NCBI RefSeq assembly: GCF_050753345.1
Contig: NZ_JBLZFX010000010.1
Coordinates: 34,471-98,470 of the forward strand
Source of the DNA: Alkalinema pantanalense
GTDB taxonomy: Bacteria; Cyanobacteriota; Cyanobacteriia; Leptolyngbyales; Leptolyngbyaceae
Length of the DNA stretch: 64,000 nucleotides
Reading direction: 5' to 3'
Shown here piece after piece: positions 42,088 through 50,835 of the stretch. Below the pieces are notes generated by a model. The model made no database searches. It saw nothing but the letters and a program-made list of their open reading frames with translations, and had not been told where the DNA came from. How positions within the stretch are numbered: position 1 is the first letter of the stretch; the number at the start of each line of letters is the position of its first letter. A program made the position numbers and the translations under genes.

Positions 42088-44901
42088 CTAATCCACGATG
42101 AAAGTCCCCACTGAAGATTTGAGATCTTGGGCAATGTCCAACGTTTGTCGGAGGGTGGCCGATACCTGCTTAGAGGAATCAGAAGTGCGGCTAGAGAACT
42201 GAGCCATCTGCCGCATCAGGTCAGAAACGGTTGTGGCGGTTTGGACTTGGGAAATGGTTGCTTCCGAAATTTTCTGCACCAGTTCGTCCACTTGGTGGGC
42301 AACTTCCACCACTTGCCCCAGGTTCTCCTTGGCTTCATTCACTAATGTCGTACTCTGCACCACTTGGCTCGTGCCTTGTTCCATGGCATCTACGACCTCG
42401 GCAGTTTCCCGCTGAATGGTGGACACAATGCTTTCAATTTCTCGAGTGGCAGCGGTCGCTCGATTGGCAAGTTCGGCGACTTCCTCCGCAACCACCGCAA
42501 AACCCTGACCGTCTTCACCCGCCCGAGCGGCTTCGATCCCCGCATTAATCGCTAGCAAGTTAGTTTGCATCGCAATTTGGTTAATCATCGAGATCACCTT
42601 GGAGATTTCCTGGGAGGATTCGCCTAACCGTTTCACTTTTTTCGCGGTTTCCCCGATCGTCCAGCGCAAGACCGCAATATTGCTTACCGTAGATTCCATG
42701 GCAGCGCCGCCTGCTTGGGCATTGTCCGCAGCGACTCGGGTAATGGCGGCGGCCTGCTGGGCATTATTGGCGACGTCGTAGATGGATTGGGTCATTGTGC
42801 TGAGGGAATCCAAAGTACGAGCGGTTTCTTTGGCCTGTCGGTTGGATTCGTCGGCGAGGTGGGTAATGGCGGCTTCGTTGGCCGTCAAGGCTTCGTTGAC
42901 TTGAGTCGCAGATTGTTTCACCTGCAAAACGATCGATCTCAAGCTTTCAATAATGGAGTTAAAGAAGTCTGCGACGGTACCAATGTCCCCAGCGCTCACA
43001 TCCGCCCGCACTGTGAGGTTCCCCATGGCTGCGCCTTCAATATTGGACAACAGTTCTAGCAGTTGCCTTTGCAAACTTTCCCGTTGGCGACGCCGTTCTT
43101 CGGAGAGCACTTCGGCCTTTTGCCGATCCTGTTCAGTGTGGGCTTGGTCGAGGGCAAAGCCAATTTGCACGGCCAATTGCTTGAAGAGATCAATTTCTTC
43201 CGCATTCCAGACGCGAGGCCCGTCACACTGGTGGGCACAGATTAAGGCAATCAGCTCTTGGTTGTGCATTACAGGAGCCACCAAATTGCCCCGGACGGAG
43301 AGCGCCTCTAGGATTTCACAGTGACAAGTGGTCAATGTTTGCGTTTGCCGATCGTCGATTGACCAAACGCGACCATTGCGATAGCGATCTAGCAGATCGG
43401 GGGTGAGGGGATCTGCAATCATTTGCCCTAAGGCGATCGGCCACCCTGGCAGGACAGATTCCGCAATCACGGTTCCCTTGGAAAAATCCGGTGCGAAGGA
43501 ATAAATCACCACGCGATCGCACTGAAGGAAGTTGCGAACCTCTTCAACGCTAGTTTGAAAAATATCTTCAAAGCGCAGCGATCGACGAATATTCAGCGTT
43601 GTTTGGCTCAAAAAGCTGGCTTGTTGAGCACTACGCACCTGTTGTGAGATCAATTGACTTAATTGATCTGCCATGTCGTTAATGCTGTTGCCTAACTGAG
43701 CTAATTCATCCTGTCCTTGTAGGTGAATCCTTGTGTCTAGCTTGCCAGCCCCCAAAGCTTGCACCGCTTGATTGGCTTCTAACAGGGGCTTTGTTAACCG
43801 TTGCGCCAGCCAAGCCGCCAATAATCCCATGGCTAAGGCGGTCAATCCTGTACCGATCAAGATGGTGGTCAGTAGCCCTTTTTGGGCCGCAAAGGCTACA
43901 TCTCCATCCAAACTAAGCACCGTATTCCAGCGCAAATCCAATCCTGCCAAGCGTTCCACAGGGGCATAGCTGAATAATGCTGGCTTGCCATCGTAGAGGT
44001 CTGTCCAACTGTAAGGTTCGCCTTTTTCAAGAAAAGGGGCGATCGGAGGTAATTCTTCGGTGATATTTTTGCCAATATCGTCAGCATGGTGGGCATCGGA
44101 GGCCACAAAAATATTACCTTTTGCATCGGTGATGTGGTAATGCTGACCATTTCCTAGAAACTGGGTAATTTCCCTCAATTTTTCGATCGGGATACGAGTC
44201 CGGATGACTCCGAGGAGATTACGGTTACTATCATCTAGCAACGGGGCAGCAATGTGAATCACCCATTTTCCGGTGGAGATTGATTTTTCCGGTGGCGTAA
44301 TTACAGTTGTGCGGGTTGCCAAAACCTGTTGGAAATAGGCTCGGCTGCGATGATTATCTAGCTTGTCTCCCGCAGATTGAGCAATGACATCTCCATTCAT
44401 GTCAAAGGCTGCCACGCTGTCGTAAACACCATAGGCTTTGACAAAGCGGTTAAAGATTTCCTCTAAATCCCGCAGTTCAACGGTTTTCCGAATCCGCTCA
44501 TTCACCAAAGCAGGATGGCCCGACAACACGATGATGGCCCCAAGGCGCTCATTCATAAAGCGATTAATTTTATCGGAGAGAGACTGAGCTTGCAGTATCC
44601 CCGCTTGGGAAATTTGCTCCGAAATGGTACGTTCCGCCATCCAGTAGGCTACACCCCCAATGGCAAAGACTGGCAAGGTTCCGATCGTGATTGCTAGAAT
44701 CGTAGCCTTTGTCTTCAAACTCATTCTGTGCCATGGTTTGACGAGCCGTTGCCAATGACGTTTCGAAGATCTTGTTTGGAGCTTAGGCAAAAGGGTAACG
44801 GGTACTGTATCAGAAGGGTTCGCTGGGAACGTAGAGATGTTTGTCGATCGTGGTGCGGACTTCGACTCTACGGATTTCGTGATATCAATTTGATCAACCA
44901 T
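42088..44901 (-). CDS. GAF methyl-accepting protein, operon copy 2 (PixJ-like, candidate photoreceptor)
   Basis: A receptor of 937 residues, paralogous to 31790-34621 from the first residues (both start MVDQ). TM1 about 66-88, Cache-type sensor region, TM2 about 343-366, HAMP, GAF (440-588), second HAMP-like segment, MCP hairpin QTNLLAINAGIEAARAGEDG. The GAF has CDRVVIYSF, YRNGRVWSIDD, C526-H527 in TLTTCHCEILEALSVRGNLV and ICAHQCDGPRVW. As in copy 1, the C-H pair is at the bilin-attachment position and no DXCF Cys is seen (ADPLT). The sensor region and GAF differ more from copy 1 than the signalling hairpin does, which suggests different inputs into similar outputs. Confidence 0.9.
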   Translation of the reverse strand: MVDQIDITKSVESKSAPRSTNISTFPANPSDTVPVTLLPKLQTRSSKRHWQRLVKPWHRMSLKTKATILAITIGTLPVFAIGGVAYWMAERTISEQISQAGILQAQSLSDKINRFMNERLGAIIVLSGHPALVNERIRKTVELRDLEEIFNRFVKAYGVYDSVAAFDMNGDVIAQSAGDKLDNHRSRAYFQQVLATRTTVITPPEKSISTGKWVIHIAAPLLDDSNRNLLGVIRTRIPIEKLREITQFLGNGQHYHITDAKGNIFVASDAHHADDIGKNITEELPPIAPFLEKGEPYSWTDLYDGKPALFSYAPVERLAGLDLRWNTVLSLDGDVAFAAQKGLLTTILIGTGLTALAMGLLAAWLAQRLTKPLLEANQAVQALGAGKLDTRIHLQGQDELAQLGNSINDMADQLSQLISQQVRSAQQASFLSQTTLNIRRSLRFEDIFQTSVEEVRNFLQCDRVVIYSFAPDFSKGTVIAESVLPGWPIALGQMIADPLTPDLLDRYRNGRVWSIDDRQTQTLTTCHCEILEALSVRGNLVAPVMHNQELIALICAHQCDGPRVWNAEEIDLFKQLAVQIGFALDQAHTEQDRQKAEVLSEERRRQRESLQRQLLELLSNIEGAAMGNLTVRADVSAGDIGTVADFFNSIIESLRSIVLQVKQSATQVNEALTANEAAITHLADESNRQAKETARTLDSLSTMTQSIYDVANNAQQAAAITRVAADNAQAGGAAMESTVSNIAVLRWTIGETAKKVKRLGESSQEISKVISMINQIAMQTNLLAINAGIEAARAGEDGQGFAVVAEEVAELANRATAATREIESIVSTIQRETAEVVDAMEQGTSQVVQSTTLVNEAKENLGQVVEVAHQVDELVQKISEATISQVQTATTVSDLMRQMAQFSSRTSDSSKQVSATLRQTLDIAQDLKSSVGTFIVD

Positions 44902-45185
44902 GACTTTTGAGGATCCTGAATTGTTTCGAAAATGTTTCGGTAATGCTTCGGTGAGTTTTAGTGCAACTCGATCAACAGATCGACCAACGTTTTAGCAATT
45001 ACTAAAGCAATTACTAAAATGGAACGAGGGAGATATCTGAAAAGAATTGGAAGCCTATTTAGAAGCTAGTTTGGAAGCTGATTGGATTGACAGCCTATTT
45101 AGTTGGAAGCTAGTTCGGGAGCCTATATCAATTGGAAGCTTGGGCTATCCTGAGGTCTTATTCTTGCACAAGATGAAATGACAAT

Positions 45186-45683
45186 CTAAAGCTGAAGTAC
45201 CGGTGATTGAAAGATTGCATTCGGGCTCAAAATTAAAAGGAGATTGGCATCCCGCACAATGCAGCCTCGTAAATAAGGTAAGAGGCTGGAGGGGGTGTGA
45301 TTGGGAACTGATTGAAACTCATCCGGTGTCAATTGCACCATCCCTTCAACAGCAGTGACTGCACATCCAATCAAAATGGAATCCTGCTTGAGAATCACAA
45401 TAGCTTGAGTTTGGCTATTGAGCTCTAGACTCCCAATTCCGAGTAAATTAGCCAAATCCACTAACCAAAGCAGTTGGCTACGCCGATTCATTAATCCTAA
45501 AACTGAGATAGGCATGTTCGGAATAGCTGTGATGTGATGAATTGGATGAGAAATGACTTCCTGCACCGAATTCATTGGTAAAACGACCTGCATTTGATTA
45601 GGCAGAGTCACTCGCAAATATCCCACATCTAAAGTAATGGGAGTACGAGCAATAGAAGCAGTCAACAAAGAAGAACGATTCAT
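45186..45683 (-). CDS. CheW-like coupling protein, operon copy 2
   Basis: An adaptor of 165 residues with the CheW order YLRVTLPNQMQVVLPMNSVQEV, ITAIPNMPISVLGLMNRRSQ, VDLANLLGIGSLELN and VILKQDSILIGCAVTAVEG. I use the ATG at 45683 (MNRSSLL), which matches the paralogue's MNRS start; the ATG at 45722 would add an unconserved 13-residue lead. The 284-base gap to the receptor gene contains degenerate repeats of GGAAGCTAGTT type (45055-45145). Confidence 0.87.
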   Translation of the reverse strand: MNRSSLLTASIARTPITLDVGYLRVTLPNQMQVVLPMNSVQEVISHPIHHITAIPNMPISVLGLMNRRSQLLWLVDLANLLGIGSLELNSQTQAIVILKQDSILIGCAVTAVEGMVQLTPDEFQSVPNHTPSSLLPYLRGCIVRDANLLLILSPNAIFQSPVLQL

Positions 45684-45806
45684 AAAACTAGCGCTCAGTG
45701 AAATATGGGGGCAATCTCCCAAATCAACGCATTGGGAGCCGTGATGAGAGCTAATTGAGAAAAACTAATTGAGAAAAACACGTCTCAGTCATGAGTGCTA
45801 ATTGAG

Positions 45807-46169
45807 CTAGAGCTTAACGGTCTGAATGGTTTGAAGAAGAACTTCACGGGTAAAGGGCTTAGTAATATAAGCATTGGCACCCTGTTTCATCCCCCACAAT
45901 CGATCGATATCTTGGCTTTTTGAAGTGCAGAGAATGACTGGAACCGTAGAAGTCTCGGGATTTTTGCGTAAACTGCGGCAGAATTCAAACCCACTCATTC
46001 CTGGCATGACGACATCACTGACAATGACATCCGGCTTGTGGTCAAGAGCCATTTGAAGCGCTTCCTTTGCATTGGCTGTGCCAATTACTGCATACCCTTC
46101 TTCGCGAAGGTAATGGCTCAGCAACTCCATTTCTGAAAGTGTATCTTCAACAATTAGAACTTTATCCAT
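45807..46169 (-). CDS. CheY-like response regulator, operon copy 2
   Basis: A single receiver of 120 residues, close to the protein at 35377-35739: VLIVEDTLSEMELL, acceptor in VIVSDVVMPGMSGFEFC, CTSK and YITKPFTREVLL. No output domain. I use the ATG at 46169 (MDKVLIVED). Confidence 0.9.
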   Translation of the reverse strand: MDKVLIVEDTLSEMELLSHYLREEGYAVIGTANAKEALQMALDHKPDVIVSDVVMPGMSGFEFCRSLRKNPETSTVPVILCTSKSQDIDRLWGMKQGANAYITKPFTREVLLQTIQTVKL

Positions 46170-46480
46170 TTTTGTCTCTAGGGCCATTCTAGGGAAGTTG
46201 AATCTGATGTGAATTAATCTTTAACTGAGTGTAATTGTAAAGTTTCCGATGCCGTAGTTCTCTATGAATACTAGTGCATCAATAAATACAACATGCCAAT
46301 GTAGTTTGAAATAGTAAAAATTTCAATCAATTGACTGATGAAATCCAGGCTTTGAAGATCATTGATGGTCTGATCGTGTAATTCCACCATCGAGAACAAC
46401 CGTGAGGACCTTGGTAAGTTCTAGGGGACGGATATGCCTGTATGGGTATTACTGCACGGGGGGTACTGCACAGTCTTGCC

Positions 46481-47515
46481 TCAAGCCTGTGTTAAGTGTT
46501 TAAAGACAATTTTCAAGAGATCGGACTGATTAAAGGGTTTCGTCAGATAGCCAGAGGCACCGACTAATTTCGCCTTGGCCCGATCGATGAAGCCAGTATG
46601 CCCAGTCACCATAATGATCGGGGTGGCTTTCACGGCAGGATGGCGGCGCAGCAGCGAGCACAACTCATAACCATCTAAATTGGGCATGCCCACATCTAAT
46701 AAAATCAAATCGGGTTTGCTGCGTACCACCTGCATCAAAGCTTTAACCGGATCGTTAATCATGAGGACTGCAAAGCTTTGATCGTCTAGGAAACAACTGA
46801 TCGCTTGCAAAACAGTAGGACTATCATCAATACAGACGATCGTATAGTTCTCTTTGGCGGGAGATACGCCTAAAGAGGTTGGCGTTGCAGCAGGGGCTAG
46901 ACCTTGGGATTCCGCCTCAGGACTGACCTGAGGAAGCCGAAGGGATGAAGAGGTTGGAGAAGCTGATTGAGCAGAGGAATTGGGGAGCGGCGACATTTTG
47001 GCCTGACAGGCTTCCACCAAAGCACGCAACTCTAAATTCCCAAAAGTAGGGTGGCCTGTGAGAATTGTACTATCCACAGGACTACAGTAACCCGCCTTGA
47101 TTTCTAGAAAGCCTTCTAGCACTTCCTTTGCTAGGTTTTCAATCAGTACTAGAGCCTCGGCAGCGGACATATGCTGCTGCTCCACCAGCCAACAGATGGC
47201 CCGATAGTCTGGGTCTACCACTGCTTGCGTTCGGACAGTGTGCTCAAACAGGGTACGAGCTTGTTGACGAACCAGTGTGGTCACGCTCGAGATCTGGCTT
47301 TCAAGTTGTTCTAAATGCCGCATTAATCGACCAAAGGGATCAACTAAATTTGTGGCGTAGAGCAACTGACCTCGATCGAAATAAATTGACCAAACGGTTG
47401 CTTCACTTGTGACTTGTAGCCGTCCACTCACTTGGCGACTACTTATTTGGGCTAATAAACTAAGGGGATGCAACCGCTCAAACGAGCGGTAATTGACAGA
47501 AGACAATGTATTCAT
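46481..47515 (-). CDS. PatA-family response regulator, operon copy 2
   Basis: A protein of 344 residues, paralogous to 35886-36923. It has the N-terminal PATAN/DUF4388-type region (LLAQISSRQVSGRLQV, IYFDRGQLLYATN), a Ser/Pro-rich linker and a receiver with IVCIDDSPTVLQ, LLDVGMPNLDGYELC and LTKPFNQSDLL. The receiver is nearly identical to that of copy 1, the linker is not. First gene of operon copy 2; the next gene starts 311 bases downstream. Confidence 0.9.
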   Translation of the reverse strand: MNTLSSVNYRSFERLHPLSLLAQISSRQVSGRLQVTSEATVWSIYFDRGQLLYATNLVDPFGRLMRHLEQLESQISSVTTLVRQQARTLFEHTVRTQAVVDPDYRAICWLVEQQHMSAAEALVLIENLAKEVLEGFLEIKAGYCSPVDSTILTGHPTFGNLELRALVEACQAKMSPLPNSSAQSASPTSSSLRLPQVSPEAESQGLAPAATPTSLGVSPAKENYTIVCIDDSPTVLQAISCFLDDQSFAVLMINDPVKALMQVVRSKPDLILLDVGMPNLDGYELCSLLRRHPAVKATPIIMVTGHTGFIDRAKAKLVGASGYLTKPFNQSDLLKIVFKHLTQA

Positions 47516-48348
47516 TTGCAAATCCTATTTATGGGGGCTAAAATAGAATGCTCAACCTATCGATCGATCAAACTTTCACGCATCCACTTGTAAACAATAC
47601 AAGAACTTGGCAAGTCAGAACTTGTAAATCTTGCAAGAAGTCAACAATGCAAAAAATCAATGCAAAAAATAGTTTGAACAATTGCAGCAGAATCAGTCTT
47701 GAAGCTTTATTCAACCGATTAGATCTCTTGTGTTATTCAACCACGCTTCGATCGGCTTAATAACGCATCAACAGTTGCTGATTTCCAAAAACAATTGAAA
47801 AACTGAATTTTTACAACGCAAGTGGGAATGAGTGAAAGCGACCCTATCAATGTCGAGGACTGATTAACCACGGCATAGGATATTGCTTCACAGGATGATC
47901 AGTTTGGGGGCAATTTTTTAGGAACATGATACAAAAGGACAAAACAGTGCTCGGCAGTAGATCAACCACCCCGAAGCGAATCAAGTTATTCGAACCAAAT
48001 GAGACTAACAAATACTATGAAGCTGGCAGTTAAAACCGTACTCACATCAAACCCTGATTACATCAAGCAATGGTGCAGAGAGATCAGTTGGAAAACAAAG
48101 GTTTCAACAGTCGTTTTTTGAAGTTTTGTCAGTCAAGCCGATTAACGACCTTCAATGCACCAAAGGAGACTCATTAAGAAACGAATTACAATGCACCCAA
48201 AAGACTAAAAATACTGTGGAAATCAAAGTTAAAAATTCTGTCTAATTTTCTCAAGGAATCGAGTAGAGCTGTCCTAAGACAAATGCTCTTTAAACATTAG
48301 ACTACAATAGAAATTTTCGTTGATTTCCGCTTAATTTCCGTAGTTGCC

Positions 48349-48385
48349 CTAGCATAATAGTTTATTGGGATAAAAAGGAAGATCT
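48349..48385 (-). promoter_or_regulatory. Conserved 37-bp upstream element, copy 2
   Basis: Partner of 37963-37999 (31 of 37 identical). It lies about 834 bases upstream of the PatA-type start. Its survival in otherwise diverged leaders suggests function, such as a promoter for a long leader transcript. Confidence 0.45.
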
Positions 48386-48745
48386 ATCTGTGGATAGATA
48401 ATACCTAGAAGCTTTATTTTTTGAGTCAAGAATTAAATAACGGTTTCCAGTAATTGATTTTTTGTCAACTTGATAGATACGCTTGCATTCAATAGCGTTA
48501 ATTGCACAAAGATAACTTCCTTTGCTTGACCGATCGATAAGCAGCCAACGGCACCGCAGGCTTCAGGCGCTGTATCTGTTCCTTGTCGTTATGCAATCCG
48601 CTGTATTGAGTCGTCATTAAAAATAGAAAATCTTTGCTAGTAAAGGCTTACAGATTGTTGATTCAATCTACATTAACAACTTAAGAAGCTGAAGAATGAA
48701 CATTCACTGTTTTAAGTCCTGGGAGCTTGTCCCTGGCTACAGTTA

Positions 48746-48854
48746 TTGGGGATTTGCCAAGAAATAATATCCCCTCTTCATCCCCCCACCCTCCTACCCT
48801 TTTACGCTCCTACCCCCTACCCAATTGGGATTTTATTTATACACTGTTCCCTTG
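48746..48854 (+). repeat. Dispersed short repeat, copy B
   Basis: 109 bases, TTGGGGATTTGCC to CTGTTCCCTTG, nearly identical to copy A at 5311-5419 in opposite orientation. It is intergenic. Read on the minus strand its end gives the same codons (GGA ACA GTG TAT AAA TAA) as copies A and C. Confidence 0.8.
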
Positions 48855-49049
48855 GGTTGGCCAGCCCAGAAGGATCAGACCTCGACTTAATTGCAGGGAA
48901 AACTATAGAGAAAAGTGCTAGGGAAAAAGCGCGAAGAAATTGAAACTCCCTTTTCCCGATCGCGTTAATATTTCAACCAACTAAACTTTGGTAAATTGTG
49001 ACTGGTTGCAAAGATGAAATTTTATTCAAGAAAAATATCCGTAAAATAA

Positions 49050-49091
49050 GCGCTGCTAAGTTTAAAGATGATTTCCCAAACTTAGCAGCGC
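49050..49091 (-). terminator. 14-bp hairpin, probable terminator of the phosphomutase gene
   Basis: GCGCTGCTAAGTTT (49050-49063) and AAACTTAGCAGCGC (49078-49091) are exact reverse complements around a 14-base loop. On the minus strand a TTATTTTA stretch follows. It lies 164 bases beyond the stop codon of the leftward gene at 49256. Confidence 0.6.
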
Positions 49092-49187
49092 CCTTAAATG
49101 TATTTAACTTCTTTGATTGATGGCAATATCAGTTCTAATTTGCAGTGCTCAATCGGCTTAATCATTAGTAACTGTTTTCCCAATTCG

Positions 49188-49232
49188 TAGATTGAAGCAC
49201 ATTAGATTGAAGCACATTAGATGGATGCACAT
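49188..49232. repeat. 15-bp tandem repeat, three copies
   Basis: TAGATTGAAGCACAT twice, then TAGATGGATGCACAT, head to tail, just downstream of the phosphomutase stop codon. Confidence 0.85.
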
Positions 49233-49255
49233 TAGAAGATACACCTCAATTGTCC

Positions 49256-50716
49256 CTAGGCTGCGCTGGCCCAATCCTTAGCCCAGTTGAGTGTCTTGTG
49301 CACTTCGTCCAATGTAGCCGCTTCGCAGTATAACCGTAGCACTGGCTCAGTTCCACTAAATCGAATTAATAGCCAACTGTGATCCGCTAAGCGAAATTTG
49401 TAGCCATCGTCGGTCTGGCAATTGGCGATGGTTTTGCCAGCAATGGTTTGTAAGGGTGAATTTTTTAACTGGGCCAGTAAGCGATCGCGCACATCCAAGC
49501 TTGCTAAGGGTAAGTCAATGCGATCGTAGGCCGCATCAAATCCTGTTTTCTCCTGTAACTGACGGTACAGGTCACTCAAGTCACACCCCGTTTGCACCAC
49601 CGTTTCCAGAACGTAGAGGGCTGAGAGTAACGCATCCCGTTCAGGAATGTGGTGTCCGTAGCCAATGCCACCGGATTCTTCGCCACCTAGTAAGGCATGG
49701 GCTTCTAACATGCGATCGGCGATGTATTTGTACCCGATCGGAGTTTCAAACACAGATAAGTTCAATAAGGCTGCCACCTTGGGAATCAAGTCAGACCCAC
49801 TCACGGTTTTAACCACTTCCCCCGTTTTGCCCTTGCGGGTAGCCATGTGTTCAATCAGGATGGGAATCAGCACCTGGGAACTGAGAAACTGTCCCGCGCC
49901 ATCCACCGCCGCAATGCGATCGCAGTCGCCATCAAAGACCAAACCCACTTTGACGCCATCGGGCACAACATCGTCTTTTAACCGCCGCATCAAGGTGGTC
50001 AAATATTTAGGTAACGGTTCCGGTGCGCCTCCTTCAAAGAGCGGATCGCGATCGGGATTGAGTTCCTCTACGTCAATTCCTAAAATTTGACTGAGCCCGG
50101 TGGAAGAAGCTCCATGCATCGCGTCTACTAAAACCTTCAATTTGCCCTGCTGAATCGCCGATCGAATGGCTGCAACATCGACTAATTGCCGGAGCCCTTC
50201 ACAGTAACCTGTCCAAGGATTGAAGGGTTTGAGGGTACCCGGTGTGCTGGCAGTAGCTGGGTGGGAGCCCGCATCCAAAAGGACTTCAATTTTCTGCGTA
50301 ACTTCCGGTGGCACCGACCCACCAAAGGCGCTTTTCACCTTGAGGCCAGAATAGCTACCGGGGTTATGGCTCGCGGTAATGACGATCGCCCCCAGGGCAT
50401 TCATCTGCTTAGCCGCCCAGCTAAAAGCCGGGGTGGGTGCATAGCATTCAGATAGTAAGACATCAAAGCCAATGGCCTGAACCGTTTTCGCAACCGTTTC
50501 CGCAAACTGTTCCGACAGGAAGCGCCGATCGTAGCCAACGACGATCGTATTGCTGCCTGTGGTGGGGCCATAGACTTCTTTCAGAATTTGCGCTGCGAGA
50601 GGAGCCACCCGCGCCACCCGCTCAAACGTAAAGTCGGCGGCAATGACTCCGCGCCAACCGTCAGTTCCAAACTTAATAGGGTGGATCGTTGGAACACTTA
50701 AGCCAGTTTGAGCCAT
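49256..50716 (-). CDS. Phosphoglucomutase/phosphomannomutase family protein
   Basis: An alpha-D-phosphohexomutase of 486 residues. It has the N-terminal FGTDGWRGVIA, the active-site serine loop VITASHNPGSYSG, the metal-binding loop DGDCDR and the sugar-binding GEESGG, in the family order, and the C-terminal phosphate-binding RFSGTEP. It interconverts the 1- and 6-phosphates of glucose or mannose and so feeds glycogen, cell-wall and surface sugar synthesis. The motifs do not settle which sugar is preferred. It is transcribed in the same direction as pyk, 119 bases downstream of it. Confidence 0.9.
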   Translation of the reverse strand: MAQTGLSVPTIHPIKFGTDGWRGVIAADFTFERVARVAPLAAQILKEVYGPTTGSNTIVVGYDRRFLSEQFAETVAKTVQAIGFDVLLSECYAPTPAFSWAAKQMNALGAIVITASHNPGSYSGLKVKSAFGGSVPPEVTQKIEVLLDAGSHPATASTPGTLKPFNPWTGYCEGLRQLVDVAAIRSAIQQGKLKVLVDAMHGASSTGLSQILGIDVEELNPDRDPLFEGGAPEPLPKYLTTLMRRLKDDVVPDGVKVGLVFDGDCDRIAAVDGAGQFLSSQVLIPILIEHMATRKGKTGEVVKTVSGSDLIPKVAALLNLSVFETPIGYKYIADRMLEAHALLGGEESGGIGYGHHIPERDALLSALYVLETVVQTGCDLSDLYRQLQEKTGFDAAYDRIDLPLASLDVRDRLLAQLKNSPLQTIAGKTIANCQTDDGYKFRLADHSWLLIRFSGTEPVLRLYCEAATLDEVHKTLNWAKDWASAA

Positions 50717-50835
50717 AGGTCAGGAACCTCACAAATATACTTTTTTCAGATAATTCGAGCACCTGAACTAGTGTATCCGTGAGGTCTTGGCTTCGGCTAG
50801 GGCTTGATAAACTCTTGACGGAGATTCCCCTAGCT

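Larger units (their letters stand above)
47516..49255. other. 1.7-kb gene-free region upstream of taxis operon copy 2
   Basis: AT-rich. It holds the 37-bp element shared with the other operon's leader (48349-48385), copy B of the dispersed short repeat (48746-48854), a strong hairpin that may end the phosphomutase transcript (49050-49091) and a 15-bp tandem repeat (49188-49232). The short frames at 47548-47760 and 48727-48943 have no support as genes. Confidence 0.5.
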
